A stretch of 64,000 bases of DNA from Collinsella aerofaciens (GCF_015670795.1 NZ_JADPCJ010000004.1:29201-93200), one strand, 5' to 3'. Counted from the first letter of the stretch, positions 1 through 8,301 are shown. Numbers and translations: made by a program. The notes: generated by a model from the sequence alone, not told the origin.

Positions 1-88
1 CGTCTCGGCCGAGAAGTTCACCGCGCAGAGCCTCCCCTCAGCCGGTGCCCTCATGAAGGAAAACGACATGCCGAGCCTGTTTGACTAG
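1..88 (+). CDS. C-terminal end of an unidentified protein (partial)
   Basis: The frame starting at base 2 is open from the window edge and stops at TAG 86-88, giving the last 28 residues of a protein that ends MPSLFD. A strong terminator follows 38 bases later, which supports this being a real gene end. Too little is visible to assign a family. Confidence 0.55.
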   Translation, partial: VSAEKFTAQSLPSAGALMKENDMPSLFD

Positions 89-125
89 GTACCACGGCAA
101 CGAGACCGTTAGATACTTCGCAAAG

Positions 126-176
126 CGACGAGGCCCGGAGCGCAACGGCATTGCGCCCGGGACTCGTCGTTTTTCT
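126..176 (+). terminator. Rho-independent terminator
   Basis: A long GC-rich hairpin pairs 126-147 with 151-169 (arms ACGAG, CCCGG, GCGCAA against TTGCGC, CCGGG, CTCGT, with single-base bulges) and is followed by TTTTTCTTCT. It would end the transcript of the partial gene to its left. Confidence 0.85.
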
Positions 177-272
177 TCTCAACTATTTCTTAACGCAGAT
201 TAATTGATTTCTGCTTATTTTTCTGCGTTAAAAAATGTCAGCGTCACTGCTTCGATGCCCTTTGGTCGGTCG

Positions 273-327
273 TTAGCAAAACTTGCAAAAATTAGCAAAA
301 CTTGCAAAAATTAGCAAAACTTGCAAA
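273..327 (+). repeat. Three tandem 19-bp repeats in the leader of an ATPase gene
   Basis: The unit TTAGCAAAACTTGCAAAAA is present at 273-291 and 292-310, with a third copy at 311-327 that ends in the ribosome binding site. The array stops 10 bases before the ATG at 337. The position, immediately upstream of an ATPase that has its own C-terminal winged-helix domain, suggests an iteron-like operator for autoregulation; this is inference. Confidence 0.7.
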
Positions 328-336
328 GGAGACACC

Positions 337-1431
337 ATGGAGTACAGCAAGAACCCCTTTACCCCGACGTTCGGAAGTATCCCTCCCTTTCTAGCGGGTC
401 GCGAGCATATTCTGCGTGACATCAACCGTGGTTTTATCAACGGCCCGGGAGATCCAAACCTGTCGACTATTTTTACGGGCGCAAGGGGAACGGGCAAGAC
501 GGCGCTTCTCTCGCTCCTTTCAGAAACGGCGCTTGAACACGGTTGGATCGCAGCAAATGTCTCCGCCATGCCAGGCATGCTCGAAGATATTATCGAGCGA
601 ACCAAAGAAGCCGCAGATAGCTACCTCTCACAGCCTCATGCGCGCATAAACGGCGTTCAAATTGGTCCAGTGGGCATCGATTGGACATATGCTCAAGAGG
701 CTCAGGGCAACTGGCGCACGCGCATGAATGGCATCTTTAAGCAACTCGAAAAACATGACATCGGACTTCTCATCACCATCGATGAAGTCACCGTCGATCT
801 CGAAGAAATGCTTCAATTTGCCTCTGTTTACCAGCACTTTGTACGCGAAGGTAAAAAAGTTGCCCTACTCATGGCAGGACTGCCCTACAAAGTATCGGCG
901 TTGCTGCGTAACGATTCCGTCTCGTTCCTCAGGCGTTCCCAATATCATCAGTTGGGACGAATCACTGACGTTGAAATTGCAAACGCATTCCGCAAAACCG
1001 TTGAGGCCGGAGGCCGCTCAATCACGCCAGAAGCGCTCGAGGATGCCGTGAAGGCCGTCGACGGATTTCCCTATATGATGCAGCTTGTCGGATATCGCAC
1101 ATGGGATGTTTCGGAGAGCTCGCCCAAAATCAGCGCATCTGATGTCCAGCAGGGTTCTCTGCTTGCCCGCATGGAACTGCGCGATCGAATTCTCGAAACG
1201 ACCTATCGGGAGCTTTCCGATAAAGACATTGAGTTTTTGCTCGCGATGCTGCCCGATTCTGGCCCCAGCAGGGTCTCGGAGATAGCCAAGCGTATGGGCG
1301 TCGCAAGCAACTATGCAAGCCAATACAAGCGCCGCCTCCTCGAGGACGGCGTCATCGGAGAGCGGGGGCGTGGTCTCGTTGGCTTTGACATCCCCGCGCT
1401 CAGGGAATTCTTGAACGAGAAGGCGTTTTAG
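337..1431 (+). CDS. AAA family ATPase with C-terminal winged-helix domain
   Basis: Predicted 364-residue ATP-binding protein of the Orc1/Cdc6-like AAA group common as stand-alone genes in anaerobes. The Walker A motif GARGTGKT is at residues 48-55 and the Walker B motif LLITIDE at about 144-150. The C-terminal 90 residues (around SEIAKRMGVASNYASQYKRR) look like a winged helix for DNA binding. The ATG at 337 is preferred over the upstream TTG at 283 because AAAGGAG lies just before it and because the upstream frame is only the translated 19-bp repeat. The gene stands alone. The physiological role of the family is not established. Confidence 0.8.
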   Translation: MEYSKNPFTPTFGSIPPFLAGREHILRDINRGFINGPGDPNLSTIFTGARGTGKTALLSLLSETALEHGWIAANVSAMPGMLEDIIERTKEAADSYLSQPHARINGVQIGPVGIDWTYAQEAQGNWRTRMNGIFKQLEKHDIGLLITIDEVTVDLEEMLQFASVYQHFVREGKKVALLMAGLPYKVSALLRNDSVSFLRRSQYHQLGRITDVEIANAFRKTVEAGGRSITPEALEDAVKAVDGFPYMMQLVGYRTWDVSESSPKISASDVQQGSLLARMELRDRILETTYRELSDKDIEFLLAMLPDSGPSRVSEIAKRMGVASNYASQYKRRLLEDGVIGERGRGLVGFDIPALREFLNEKAF

Positions 1432-1460
1432 CACGCCGGAATTGTCCGCGGAAGCATCAA

Positions 1461-1528
1461 CGCATGGCAATCAGCATTCCTCTTGGTAAGGATAGCAAGC
1501 ATTTTCCACCAACACCGATTGCCATGCG
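1461..1528. repeat. 12-bp inverted repeat with 44-base spacer
   Basis: CGCATGGCAATC (1461-1472) is repeated exactly in inverted orientation at 1517-1528. It lies between two convergent genes. The long spacer makes it a poor terminator; no function is assigned. Confidence 0.5.
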
Positions 1529-1540
1529 CCCCTCTTGTCC

Positions 1541-2071
1541 TTAGGCGAACTTGCGAGCGAGCTCTCGCGCCCCTTCCAACTTGGGCGAGGATGCCATGCT
1601 GTCGCGCTCGGTCATACCGCTGATGGTGACAATACCCTGGTCCTCCCACTTGCAGTACGCGCAGGTTGACTTGTACATGGCGATCGCCGCATCATAGACG
1701 CCCTCGCTGTGGCTATCGAGCAAGAGGGCCGTCTTGGTGAACGGGAAGCCCGTGGCACCGAAGGCGTACAGGCGGTCGATGGCGGCCTTCTCCTGCGCGG
1801 TGATATCGAACCAGTAGATGGGCGAGGCGAAGACAACCATGTTGGCGTCTTTCAGTGACTCGATCACGTCGGCCATGTCGTCCTTCTGCACACAGGTGCC
1901 CTCATGGGCGAAGCAATACTGGCATCCCAAGCAGCCGGCAATCTTCTTGCTGGCAACGCGGACGACCTCGACCGTATGGCCGCCCTCACGCGCGGTCTCG
2001 GCAAACGCCTCGACCATGGTGTCGGTATTGGCGCCTTTGCGCGGGCTACCGCTCAATACAACGATGTTCAT
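1541..2071 (-). CDS. NADPH-dependent FMN reductase / flavodoxin-fold oxidoreductase
   Basis: The 176-residue protein begins MNIVVLSGSPRKGANT, the phosphate-binding loop of the NADPH-dependent FMN reductase family, followed by a GCQYC segment and the SPIYWFDITAQ loop near the flavin. Family members reduce flavins, quinones or other small acceptors in the cytosol. A good ribosome binding site (GGAGGGAG) precedes the ATG. Its 3' end meets the ATPase gene convergently, and the first guaA-like att copy lies about 90 bases upstream of its start. The substrate cannot be told from sequence. Confidence 0.82.
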   Translation of the reverse strand: MNIVVLSGSPRKGANTDTMVEAFAETAREGGHTVEVVRVASKKIAGCLGCQYCFAHEGTCVQKDDMADVIESLKDANMVVFASPIYWFDITAQEKAAIDRLYAFGATGFPFTKTALLLDSHSEGVYDAAIAMYKSTCAYCKWEDQGIVTISGMTERDSMASSPKLEGARELARKFA

Positions 2072-2160
2072 AGAAATCTCCCTCCTTCATGCCGCAGGCG
2101 CGCGGCATATTAGTTTGTTTTAACCTAAACGTATGGAGTTATTCAATCGCCTCGTTTCAG

Positions 2161-2175
2161 CTACTCCCACTCTTT
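2161..2175 (-). other. guaA-type attachment core, copy 1
   Basis: CTACTCCCACTCTTT is identical over 15 bases to the copy at 19584 and shares the CCCACTC core with the true guaA end at 55606. On the minus strand it reads GAGTGGGAGTAG (EWE-stop). It is read as the distal att site of the stack of guaA-targeted insertions. No integrase is adjacent. Confidence 0.55.
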
Positions 2176-2219
2176 AGAAGAATCGTTGCTGGAGACTTGG
2201 CATTAAATCAAGGCACACC

Positions 2220-3191
2220 TTATTTCAGATATTCCTCAAAGAATGCCTTCAGCTTTCTAAACGGAATGATGTCCATCTGATCGTAAAGGTCGGTGTGGCT
2301 GGCACCAAGGATAATGAGCAATTCCTTGTTGTCCCCCGTCAGCTTGCCGTACGCGGTTTCGCTGAAATAGCGGGAGTGCGCCTTCTCGCCATGCACCAGC
2401 AGTACCGCAGAGCGAATTTCGCTGCTGTATTGCAAAATCGGCATATTCAAAAACGACAGCGAGGACGTCATATTCCAGCCGCCGTTGGAGTTCAGGCTGC
2501 GGGGATGGTAACCACGCGGAGTCTTGTAGTAGGCGTAATAGTCCCTCACGAACTGCGGCGCATCCTCCGGTAGTGGATCGACCACGCCGCCCGCCAGCGC
2601 ATAGCTGCCGTTTTTATAGTCCTCGGTGCGCTGCGCGTTCAGCGCTTTCCGCTTTTCAAAGCGCGCCTGCTCGGAATCCTCGGCGTCAAAATAGCCGTTT
2701 GCGGTCACGCGGGTCATATCGTACATGGTCATAGCCGCGGTAGCTTTGATACGGGTGTCTATGGCCGCCGCATTGACTGCCATGCCGCCCCAACCGCAGA
2801 TACCGATGATGCCGATACGCTCCGGGTCAACGCTTTCCTGCACAGAGAGGAAATCCACCGCTGCGCAGAAGTCCTCGGTGTTGATGTCCGGCGATGCTAC
2901 ATGGCGGGGTGTACCGCCGCTCTCGCCGGTATAGGACGGGTCAAAGGCAATTGCGAAAAAGCCCAGCTCCGCCATTTTCTGCGCATACAGACCGGAGGAC
3001 TGCTCCTTCACAGCGCCAAACGGGCCGCTAACAGCGATGGCGGGCAGCTTGCCATCCGCGTTCTTAGGCACGTACACGTCGGCAGCCAGCGTGATGCCGT
3101 ATCGGTTGTGGAAGGTCGCCTTGCTGTGCTCAACCTTGTCGTTTTTGGGGAACACCTTGTCCCATTCCTGCGTCAGTTTCAACTGCTCCAT
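2220..3191 (-). CDS. Alpha/beta hydrolase, dienelactone hydrolase-like
   Basis: The 323-residue protein has the alpha/beta-hydrolase layout: an N-terminal beta sheet (GITLAADVYVPKNADGKLPAI), the conserved AFDPSYTGESGG stretch, and a nucleophile-elbow region IGICGWGGMAVNAA in which Cys replaces the usual Ser of GxSxG (ICGWGG), as in dienelactone hydrolases. A catalytic His is likely in GASHTDLYD near the C-terminus. It ends with FFEEYLK. The gene begins 2 bases after the cupin gene's stop, so the two form an operon read leftward, probably under the MerR regulator at 4233. The substrate is unknown. Confidence 0.8.
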   Translation of the reverse strand: MEQLKLTQEWDKVFPKNDKVEHSKATFHNRYGITLAADVYVPKNADGKLPAIAVSGPFGAVKEQSSGLYAQKMAELGFFAIAFDPSYTGESGGTPRHVASPDINTEDFCAAVDFLSVQESVDPERIGIIGICGWGGMAVNAAAIDTRIKATAAMTMYDMTRVTANGYFDAEDSEQARFEKRKALNAQRTEDYKNGSYALAGGVVDPLPEDAPQFVRDYYAYYKTPRGYHPRSLNSNGGWNMTSSLSFLNMPILQYSSEIRSAVLLVHGEKAHSRYFSETAYGKLTGDNKELLIILGASHTDLYDQMDIIPFRKLKAFFEEYLK

Positions 3192-3193
3192 GC

Positions 3194-3958
3194 CTAAGCC
3201 TCCTTGTCAGTCGCTTTAAGGTACTGCTCGTCATTCACGGGCTCCAACCACTCGTTGGAGGCCTTCTCGCCCGGAACCTCCATCGCGAGATGGGAGAACC
3301 AGCTGTCGGGCGCCGCACCGTGCCAGTGCTTTACGCCCGCGGGAATATTTACTACATCGCCAGGGCACAGCTCCTGTGCCGGTTTGCCCCATTCCTGATA
3401 AAGCCCTCGACCAGCCACGCAGACGAGGATCTGCCCGCCGCCGCTTTTGGCGTGATGGGTGTGCCAGTTGTTGCGGCAGCCCGGCTCGAACGTAACGTTG
3501 TAAATGCCGACCTGCTCGGTGGAAAGGGGCGCGAGGTAGCTTTGCCCGATAAAGTACTTCGCAAATGCGTCGTTGGGGGCACCGATGGGAAAGGCCATCT
3601 CGTTTTGATGCTTAGCTCTTGCATCAGCGGCATTGTCATCCGCCCAGACCTCCTTCGCCATGCGAAAGGCCGCCCACGCCTTGGGCCATCCCGCATAAAA
3701 CGCCGCATGCGTAAGGATTTCCGCTATCTCAGCCCTGGTCACGCCATTGTTCTTTGCGGACATCAGATGATATTGAAACGAAGAGTCCGTCAGGCCCTGC
3801 GCCATTAGGGCAACCACCGTCACTATGCTGCGATCTCGAAGGGAAAGCCCGTCTTCTCGACTCCATACCTCGCCGAACAGCACATCGTCATTGAGCTGCG
3901 CAAATTTGGGGGCAAAGTCCCCCAGGGCATCCCTGCCCGCTGTCTGCTTAATCGTCAT
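3194..3958 (-). CDS. Carboxymuconolactone decarboxylase-like domain fused to a cupin
   Basis: The N-terminal half (about residues 10-110) resembles the carboxymuconolactone decarboxylase/AhpD fold (FGEVWSREDGLSLRDRSI...), without the CxxC pair of peroxidase-active members. The C-terminal half is a cupin with metal-ligand motifs HTHHAKSGGG and GVKHWHG. Such fusions are usually annotated as cupin-domain proteins and sit in oxidoreductase operons. It is the first intact gene of a leftward operon with the hydrolase at 2220-3191. A flavodoxin remnant lies between it and the MerR-type promoter, implying a lost first gene. Confidence 0.82.
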   Translation of the reverse strand: MTIKQTAGRDALGDFAPKFAQLNDDVLFGEVWSREDGLSLRDRSIVTVVALMAQGLTDSSFQYHLMSAKNNGVTRAEIAEILTHAAFYAGWPKAWAAFRMAKEVWADDNAADARAKHQNEMAFPIGAPNDAFAKYFIGQSYLAPLSTEQVGIYNVTFEPGCRNNWHTHHAKSGGGQILVCVAGRGLYQEWGKPAQELCPGDVVNIPAGVKHWHGAAPDSWFSHLAMEVPGEKASNEWLEPVNDEQYLKATDKEA

Positions 3959-4018
3959 GTTTGATTCCTCCTGTCGATGGTTTTGAGTACAAACTGCTTT
4001 CGCGCAGCTAAGCCGCGC

Positions 4019-4140
4019 CTAGATTTCCATGCCCATTCGATGCGCCTGCTCCAGAGCGGGATGCCCGGCGATTTCGCCCACGCCGTTCACGCCGCCGGCG
4101 AAAATCGTTCCGGCAAGCGCGCGCCTTTGGCGAAAATCCC
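4019..4140 (-). pseudogene. C-terminal remnant of a flavodoxin-family oxidoreductase
   Basis: The minus strand reads LAGTIFAGGVNGVGEIAG followed by HPALEQAHRMGMEI and a TAG at 4019-4021. This is the typical C-terminal pattern of flavodoxin-fold NAD(P)H reductases. No start codon or N-terminal part remains; the frame degenerates near 4140, next to the promoter. I read it as what is left of a first gene of the MerR-controlled operon after a deletion. Confidence 0.6.
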
Positions 4141-4172
4141 TTGCACTCCTTATATATATTGACGAAAATAAA

Positions 4173-4205
4173 GGTAATACCTAAACCTAACTTTAGGTCA
4201 AGGAG
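4173..4205 (-). promoter_or_regulatory. MerR-type operator/promoter with ACCTAAA dyad
   Basis: ACCTAAA (4179-4185) and TTTAGGT (4192-4198) form an exact inverted repeat with a 6-base centre. On the minus strand TTGACC is followed after about 17-19 bases by TATTAC/TACCTT, the long-spacer layout that MerR-family activators act on. The promoter points leftward to the cupin/hydrolase operon and lies 35 bases from the divergent merR start. Confidence 0.7.
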
Positions 4206-4232
4206 TAAATTCGAGATTTGTCCGGAGGAACC

Positions 4233-4673
4233 ATGTACACAATCGGACAGGTGGCGGATATGTTCGGTCTGCCCGTTTCCACGCTGCGCTATTACGACAA
4301 GCAGGGATTGTTCCCGGAATTGGAGCGAACATCCGGCATTCGCCGATTCGGCGATACGGAACTCGAGGCGCTTCGGGTCATCGAATGCTTAAAGAAGGCT
4401 GGGATGGAGATCAAGGACATCCGGCTGTTCATGGAATGGTGCGCGGAGGGCCCATCGACATATCCCAAGCGCAAGGCCATGTTCGAGGAGCGGAAGGCCC
4501 ACATGGAATCGGAAATCGCGAACATGAACCGTGCGCTGGATATGTTGAAGTTCAAATGCTGGTACTACGAGCAGGCGATCCAAGATGGCAACGAGGATAG
4601 AGTGAAGGCGCTGATTCCCGACGATTTGCCGGAAGAGATCAAAGATACCTACGATAGCGCCCACGCTCAATAA
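4233..4673 (+). CDS. MerR family transcriptional regulator
   Basis: The 146-residue protein starts MYTIGQVADMFGLPVSTLRYYDKQGL, a textbook MerR winged-helix, followed by a dimerisation coiled coil (MFEERKAHMESEIANMNRALDML). There is a single Cys-rich spot (KCWYYE) but no metal-binding loop, so it resembles the AdhR/YyaN-like group that senses electrophiles or aldehydes. The start at 4233 follows a GGAGGA ribosome binding site; the in-frame TTG at 4218 has none. It is divergent from the cupin/hydrolase operon and probably activates it through the dyad at 4179-4198. Confidence 0.88.
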   Translation: MYTIGQVADMFGLPVSTLRYYDKQGLFPELERTSGIRRFGDTELEALRVIECLKKAGMEIKDIRLFMEWCAEGPSTYPKRKAMFEERKAHMESEIANMNRALDMLKFKCWYYEQAIQDGNEDRVKALIPDDLPEEIKDTYDSAHAQ

Positions 4674-4724
4674 TGCCGCCCGATGCTCAAGGGGCTTTGG
4701 CAAGGAGTCGTTTAGGCAGACATG

Positions 4725-4760
4725 CAAAAAGAAAGCCTCCGAACAGAAGGTTCGGAGGCT
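4725..4760 (-). terminator. Terminator downstream of the LysR gene
   Basis: GCCTCCGAAC (4735-4744) pairs with GTTCGGAGGC (4750-4759). On the minus strand the hairpin is followed by TTTCTTTTTG, so it ends leftward transcription from the LysR gene. It may also slow rightward transcription from merR. Confidence 0.8.
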
Positions 4761-4902
4761 GTTATTCCCGTCATTTCGCTGATGGCTTTGCTCTATGGCG
4801 ACGCCGAAACAACATCGGGCGGTACTCGACGGTATCAAAACGCAAGCTCAGAAGCCAGTTCCCGTTATTCCCATAGGCATAAGCGCATCTGTTCGCGATT
4901 GC

Positions 4903-5802
4903 CTATCGATGCTTTGCCTCGAGCACGGCAGACACCGCATCGAGGAACTCCCGCACATGGTCTGCGGGGTGCGGCGAATGAAGCAGCCCGTAAGACACGA
5001 GACAGTCCCAATCGGTAGGGACGGTTTTGAGCATGGGGTGGACGTTGGCCCACAACGGCAGCGTCGCAAGCGCGAGGTCCTCGTTCGCGCCGCGATTGAA
5101 CACCTCCACCCGATATTGCGGGAAGTCTACGAGCGCGATTTGAGGATGATGCAAGAGTATCTCGTCGCGTACGCGGTCGATTTCGGTGTTCCAGCCCCGG
5201 CGTATAAGCATAAGACTGTGATTGTGGAGGTCGTCGAATGTGACGATGTCGCGTTTGGCGAGCTCGCTGTCGACGGGAACGGCGCACCAGAGCGGCTCGC
5301 GCGAAAGCTCGAGGCCCAGGCATCCGCGCTCTTTAAGAAAGGCATCGTCGAAAATCCCCACCACGATATCCATGTCTTGCCCGAGGTTCGCCAAACCGCG
5401 CGCCGCCGAGGGTGTGTTTTCAAACGTGACCACCTGAAGGCTCATGCCAGGGCAACGTTCCTTCACCTTCGGCCATAGCTTCGTGAGCGGCGTGCTGGGC
5501 GTCATGAGCGACACTCCCACGCGGATGATGCGCTTCTCTCCGCGCTCGGCGACGCGGGCGCGTGCGATTGATTCTTGAGAGTACTGCACGATATGGCGGG
5601 CGTCGGCGAGCAGCGACCTGCCTGCTCGCGTAAGCGAAAGCCCCTGATGCGATCGGTGGAACAGCGTAAGGCCTAGCCGCGACTCCAGCAGGTTCATCTG
5701 CTTGATGACGGCCGTGGGCGTGATGAAGGACTCTTGTGCCGCCTTGGAGAAGCTGCCCGCCTCCGCCACGCGGATGAAAGTGTCAAGCTGTGGGTTGTAC
5801 AT
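4903..5802 (-). CDS. LysR family transcriptional regulator
   Basis: The 299-residue protein has an N-terminal LysR helix-turn-helix (LDTFIRVAEAGSFSKAAQES) followed by the effector-binding domain. The ATG at 5802 follows AGGAGGA; the upstream in-frame GTG is not needed. It is divergent from an aldo/keto reductase operon starting at 5932, the classical arrangement for a LysR regulator and its target. A 14-bp motif in this intergenic region recurs upstream of two other oxidoreductase genes (9877 and 12985) at nearly the same distance, so it may control a small local regulon. Confidence 0.88.
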   Translation of the reverse strand: MYNPQLDTFIRVAEAGSFSKAAQESFITPTAVIKQMNLLESRLGLTLFHRSHQGLSLTRAGRSLLADARHIVQYSQESIARARVAERGEKRIIRVGVSLMTPSTPLTKLWPKVKERCPGMSLQVVTFENTPSAARGLANLGQDMDIVVGIFDDAFLKERGCLGLELSREPLWCAVPVDSELAKRDIVTFDDLHNHSLMLIRRGWNTEIDRVRDEILLHHPQIALVDFPQYRVEVFNRGANEDLALATLPLWANVHPMLKTVPTDWDCLVSYGLLHSPHPADHVREFLDAVSAVLEAKHR

Positions 5803-5830
5803 CGATCCTCCTGTCACGCATTATGTGCCG

Positions 5831-5850
5831 TATATACCCCATGGTTATAT
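5831..5850 (+). promoter_or_regulatory. Candidate LysR operator, copy 1
   Basis: ACCCCATGGTTATA (5836-5849) lies 83 bases upstream of the aldo/keto reductase start within a partly palindromic TATATACCCCATGGTTATAT. Near-identical motifs lie at 9964-9977 and 12890-12903 with the same orientation and spacing to their genes. Confidence 0.55.
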
Positions 5851-5931
5851 CCATCATTCCAACGTGAACTTCTCGCGCGTCAGTAAACGCCGTAGCCTCG
5901 TATTCGAAAAGTCACCATTAAGGAGGAGACC

Positions 5932-6780
5932 ATGGAGTATCTGAAGCTCAACAACGACGTAGAGATGCCCATCGAGGGTTTGGGCACCTTCCTCATGACC
6001 CCGGCCGAGGCCGAGGCGGCCGCAACCGCCGCGCTCACGGCTGGCTACGAGCACATCGACACCGCCAACGCCTACATGAACGAGCGCGCCGTGGGCCGTG
6101 CCATCGCCAAGAGCGGCATCGCACGCGACAAGATCTTCGTCTCCACCAAGCTCTGGCCGAGTGTCTACGACGCGGGCATGCCGGCGGTGGACGCCACGCT
6201 CCAGCGCCTAGGGCTCGACTACGTCGACATGCTCATCCTGCACCAGCCGGTAGGCGACTACCTGGCCGCGTGGCGCACGATGGAGGAGGCCTACCGCGCG
6301 GGCAAGGTGCGCGCCCTCGGCCTCTCCAACTTCCCGCAAGACAAGATTGCCGAGGTCATCGAGGTCGCCGACATCAAGCCGCAGCTCGTGACCGTTGAGT
6401 GCCACCCCTACCACGCCCAGCGCGACCTGCGCGCCTACCTCGCGCCGTACGGCACGGTGATCGAGGCGTGGTACCCGCTCGGCCACGGCGACAAAGGTCT
6501 TCTGGAGGAGCCCGTCTTCGTCGCTCTCGCCGAGAAGTACGGCAAGACCCCGGCCCAGGTGATCCTGCGCTGGCACGTGCAGATGGGAACCTCCATCATC
6601 CCCGGCTCCAAGAACCCCGCCCACATCGCCGACAACGCGAACATCTTCGACTTCTCCCTCACCGAAGACGAGATGGCCGAGATTGCCAAGCTCGACGGGA
6701 CCATGACCTACTACACCGCCACTGAGGAAGCACTCGCGGGCTACCTGGCCATACGCCCCGATTTCGACGCGCAGGAGTAG
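5932..6780 (+). CDS. Aldo/keto reductase
   Basis: The 282-residue NADPH-dependent oxidoreductase shows the complete AKR catalytic tetrad: Asp43 and Tyr48 (HIDTANAYMNE), Lys73 (STKLWP) and His104 (ILHQP). The C-terminal coenzyme-binding motif is IIPGSKNPAHIADN. It resembles the 2,5-diketo-gluconate reductase/prostaglandin-F-synthase type. AGGAGGAGACC precedes the ATG. It is the first of four co-directional genes (reductase, Tat flavodoxin, EFR1 protein, secreted hydrolase) and is divergent from the LysR gene. The carbonyl substrate is unknown. Confidence 0.9.
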   Translation: MEYLKLNNDVEMPIEGLGTFLMTPAEAEAAATAALTAGYEHIDTANAYMNERAVGRAIAKSGIARDKIFVSTKLWPSVYDAGMPAVDATLQRLGLDYVDMLILHQPVGDYLAAWRTMEEAYRAGKVRALGLSNFPQDKIAEVIEVADIKPQLVTVECHPYHAQRDLRAYLAPYGTVIEAWYPLGHGDKGLLEEPVFVALAEKYGKTPAQVILRWHVQMGTSIIPGSKNPAHIADNANIFDFSLTEDEMAEIAKLDGTMTYYTATEEALAGYLAIRPDFDAQE

Positions 6781-6826
6781 CGCTCAGACGATAACGGACC
6801 AACCAAGCCAACGGAGGAGATGCCCC

Positions 6827-7453
6827 ATGACCGCAAACCCGACCGTGACTAGAAGAAACTTCCTACTCGGAGCCGCGCTGTGCGCAACGATGCTCTCCGG
6901 TTGCAACCAGGGTGACGACGGCCAAGCCGCCGCCGAGGACCAGCCCGCCGCCGCGCCCGCTGCAGGCGGCAACGTCCTCGTGGCCTACTACTCGGCACAG
7001 GGCCACACCGCTGCCGTAGCTCAGACCATCGCCGACGAGCTCGGCGCCGATCTCTTTAAGGTGACGCCTACGGAGCCCTACTCCGACGATGACCTCGACT
7101 GGACCGACGACAGTAGCCGCGTGACCCGCGAGCACGAGGACGAGAGCCTGCGCGACGTCGAGCTTACGCAGGTCACGCCGGACGGCTGGGAGAACTACGA
7201 CACCGTGCTCGTGGGGTATCCCATCTGGTGGGGCATCGCGGCCTGGCCCATCGACAACTTCATCTCAGGCAACGACTGGGACGGCAAGACGGTGCTCCCG
7301 TTCTGCACCTCTTCCTCCTCGAGTCTTGGCCGGAGCGGCGAGCTACTCGCCGAGGCCGCGGGCAGCGGGGAGTGGCAGGAGGGCCAGCGCTTTTCGTCCA
7401 GTGTGGACGAGTCCGGGGTTCGCGATTGGGTCGCCGGTCTCGGCCTGGCATAA
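6827..7453 (+). CDS. Exported flavodoxin, Tat-type lipoprotein
   Basis: A 208-residue protein with a twin-arginine signal (TRRNFLLG) and a lipobox (LSGC), so it is probably exported folded with FMN and lipid-anchored. After a proline/alanine linker the flavodoxin domain starts NVLVAYYSAQGHTAAVAQTIADELG, with the flavin loops VGYPIWWGIAAWP and FCTSSSSSLG. Flavodoxins of this type (Flavodoxin_4) act in electron transfer or quinone/aldehyde reduction. It follows the aldo/keto reductase by 46 bases in the same orientation. The electron partners are unknown. Confidence 0.87.
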   Translation: MTANPTVTRRNFLLGAALCATMLSGCNQGDDGQAAAEDQPAAAPAAGGNVLVAYYSAQGHTAAVAQTIADELGADLFKVTPTEPYSDDDLDWTDDSSRVTREHEDESLRDVELTQVTPDGWENYDTVLVGYPIWWGIAAWPIDNFISGNDWDGKTVLPFCTSSSSSLGRSGELLAEAAGSGEWQEGQRFSSSVDESGVRDWVAGLGLA

Positions 7454-7495
7454 GCAATTAGAGATGACAGACCGCTGACAATCTGGGAGTTTCGA

Positions 7496-8290
7496 ATGAT
7501 CCTATACTTCACCGGGACGGGCAACTGCCTCTACGTGGCGCGCGAGCTGGCCGCGGAGGGCGAGAGGGTCCTGAGCATCCCGCAGGAGCTGCGCCGCGAG
7601 GGCGAGCTCGCCTACGCGGACGATACGATTGGCATCGTGTACCCCATCTACGGGCACATGATGCCCGACATGGTGAAGACGTTCCTCGAGCGCGCGACGC
7701 TCGACACGCCCTACCTCTACTTCGTTTGCACCTACGGCAACCGGCACGCCAATGCCGTCGAGCTGTGCCTGGAGGACGCGCGGGCGGCGGGGCTCAACCC
7801 TGCCTACGCAACCACACTCCTCATGGTGGACAACTGGCTGCCCAACTTCGACATGGACGAGCAGCGCGCCCGCATTCCCGAGAAGAAGATCGGCGAGAAC
7901 CTTGCGCGCATCCGCGCGGACGTCGCGGCGCGCCGCCGCTGGATCGAGCCGGTGACCGACGAGGACCGCGCGGCGCACGAGCAGTTCATGAGCCGGGGCT
8001 TGTGCTTCGAGCCGGCGGCGCTGGGCGGATTCCTGACCGTTGATTCCGAGAAGTGCATGGGATGCGGGGCGTGCGCAAAGGTGTGCCCGGCTGGCTGCAT
8101 CGCGCTCGAGGGCGGTAAGGCCGTCCGTAACGCGCAGGCGGGCTTTGGCTGCAACGCCTGCCTCGCCTGCATGCACGCCTGCCCCGCGCACGCCATCACC
8201 TGCGCGGCGGGCGACAAGAACCCCGCGGCGCGCTTCCGCAACGAACACGTGACCCTTGCCGAGCTGCAAGAGGCCAACAGCGGCCGCTGA
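7496..8290 (+). CDS. EFR1-type flavodoxin/ferredoxin fusion
   Basis: A 264-residue fusion: the N-terminal flavodoxin-like part starts ILYFTGTGNCLYVARELA, and the C-terminal part has two [4Fe-4S] ferredoxin motifs, CMGCGACAKVCPAGC and CNACLACMHACP. The EFR1 (EFR1 family ferrodoxin) group is widespread in anaerobes and is thought to shuttle electrons. GGGAG precedes the ATG. It follows the exported flavodoxin, suggesting a shared redox module. Confidence 0.88.
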   Translation: MILYFTGTGNCLYVARELAAEGERVLSIPQELRREGELAYADDTIGIVYPIYGHMMPDMVKTFLERATLDTPYLYFVCTYGNRHANAVELCLEDARAAGLNPAYATTLLMVDNWLPNFDMDEQRARIPEKKIGENLARIRADVAARRRWIEPVTDEDRAAHEQFMSRGLCFEPAALGGFLTVDSEKCMGCGACAKVCPAGCIALEGGKAVRNAQAGFGCNACLACMHACPAHAITCAAGDKNPAARFRNEHVTLAELQEANSGR

Positions 8291-8301
8291 TGCGCTTCTC
8301 G

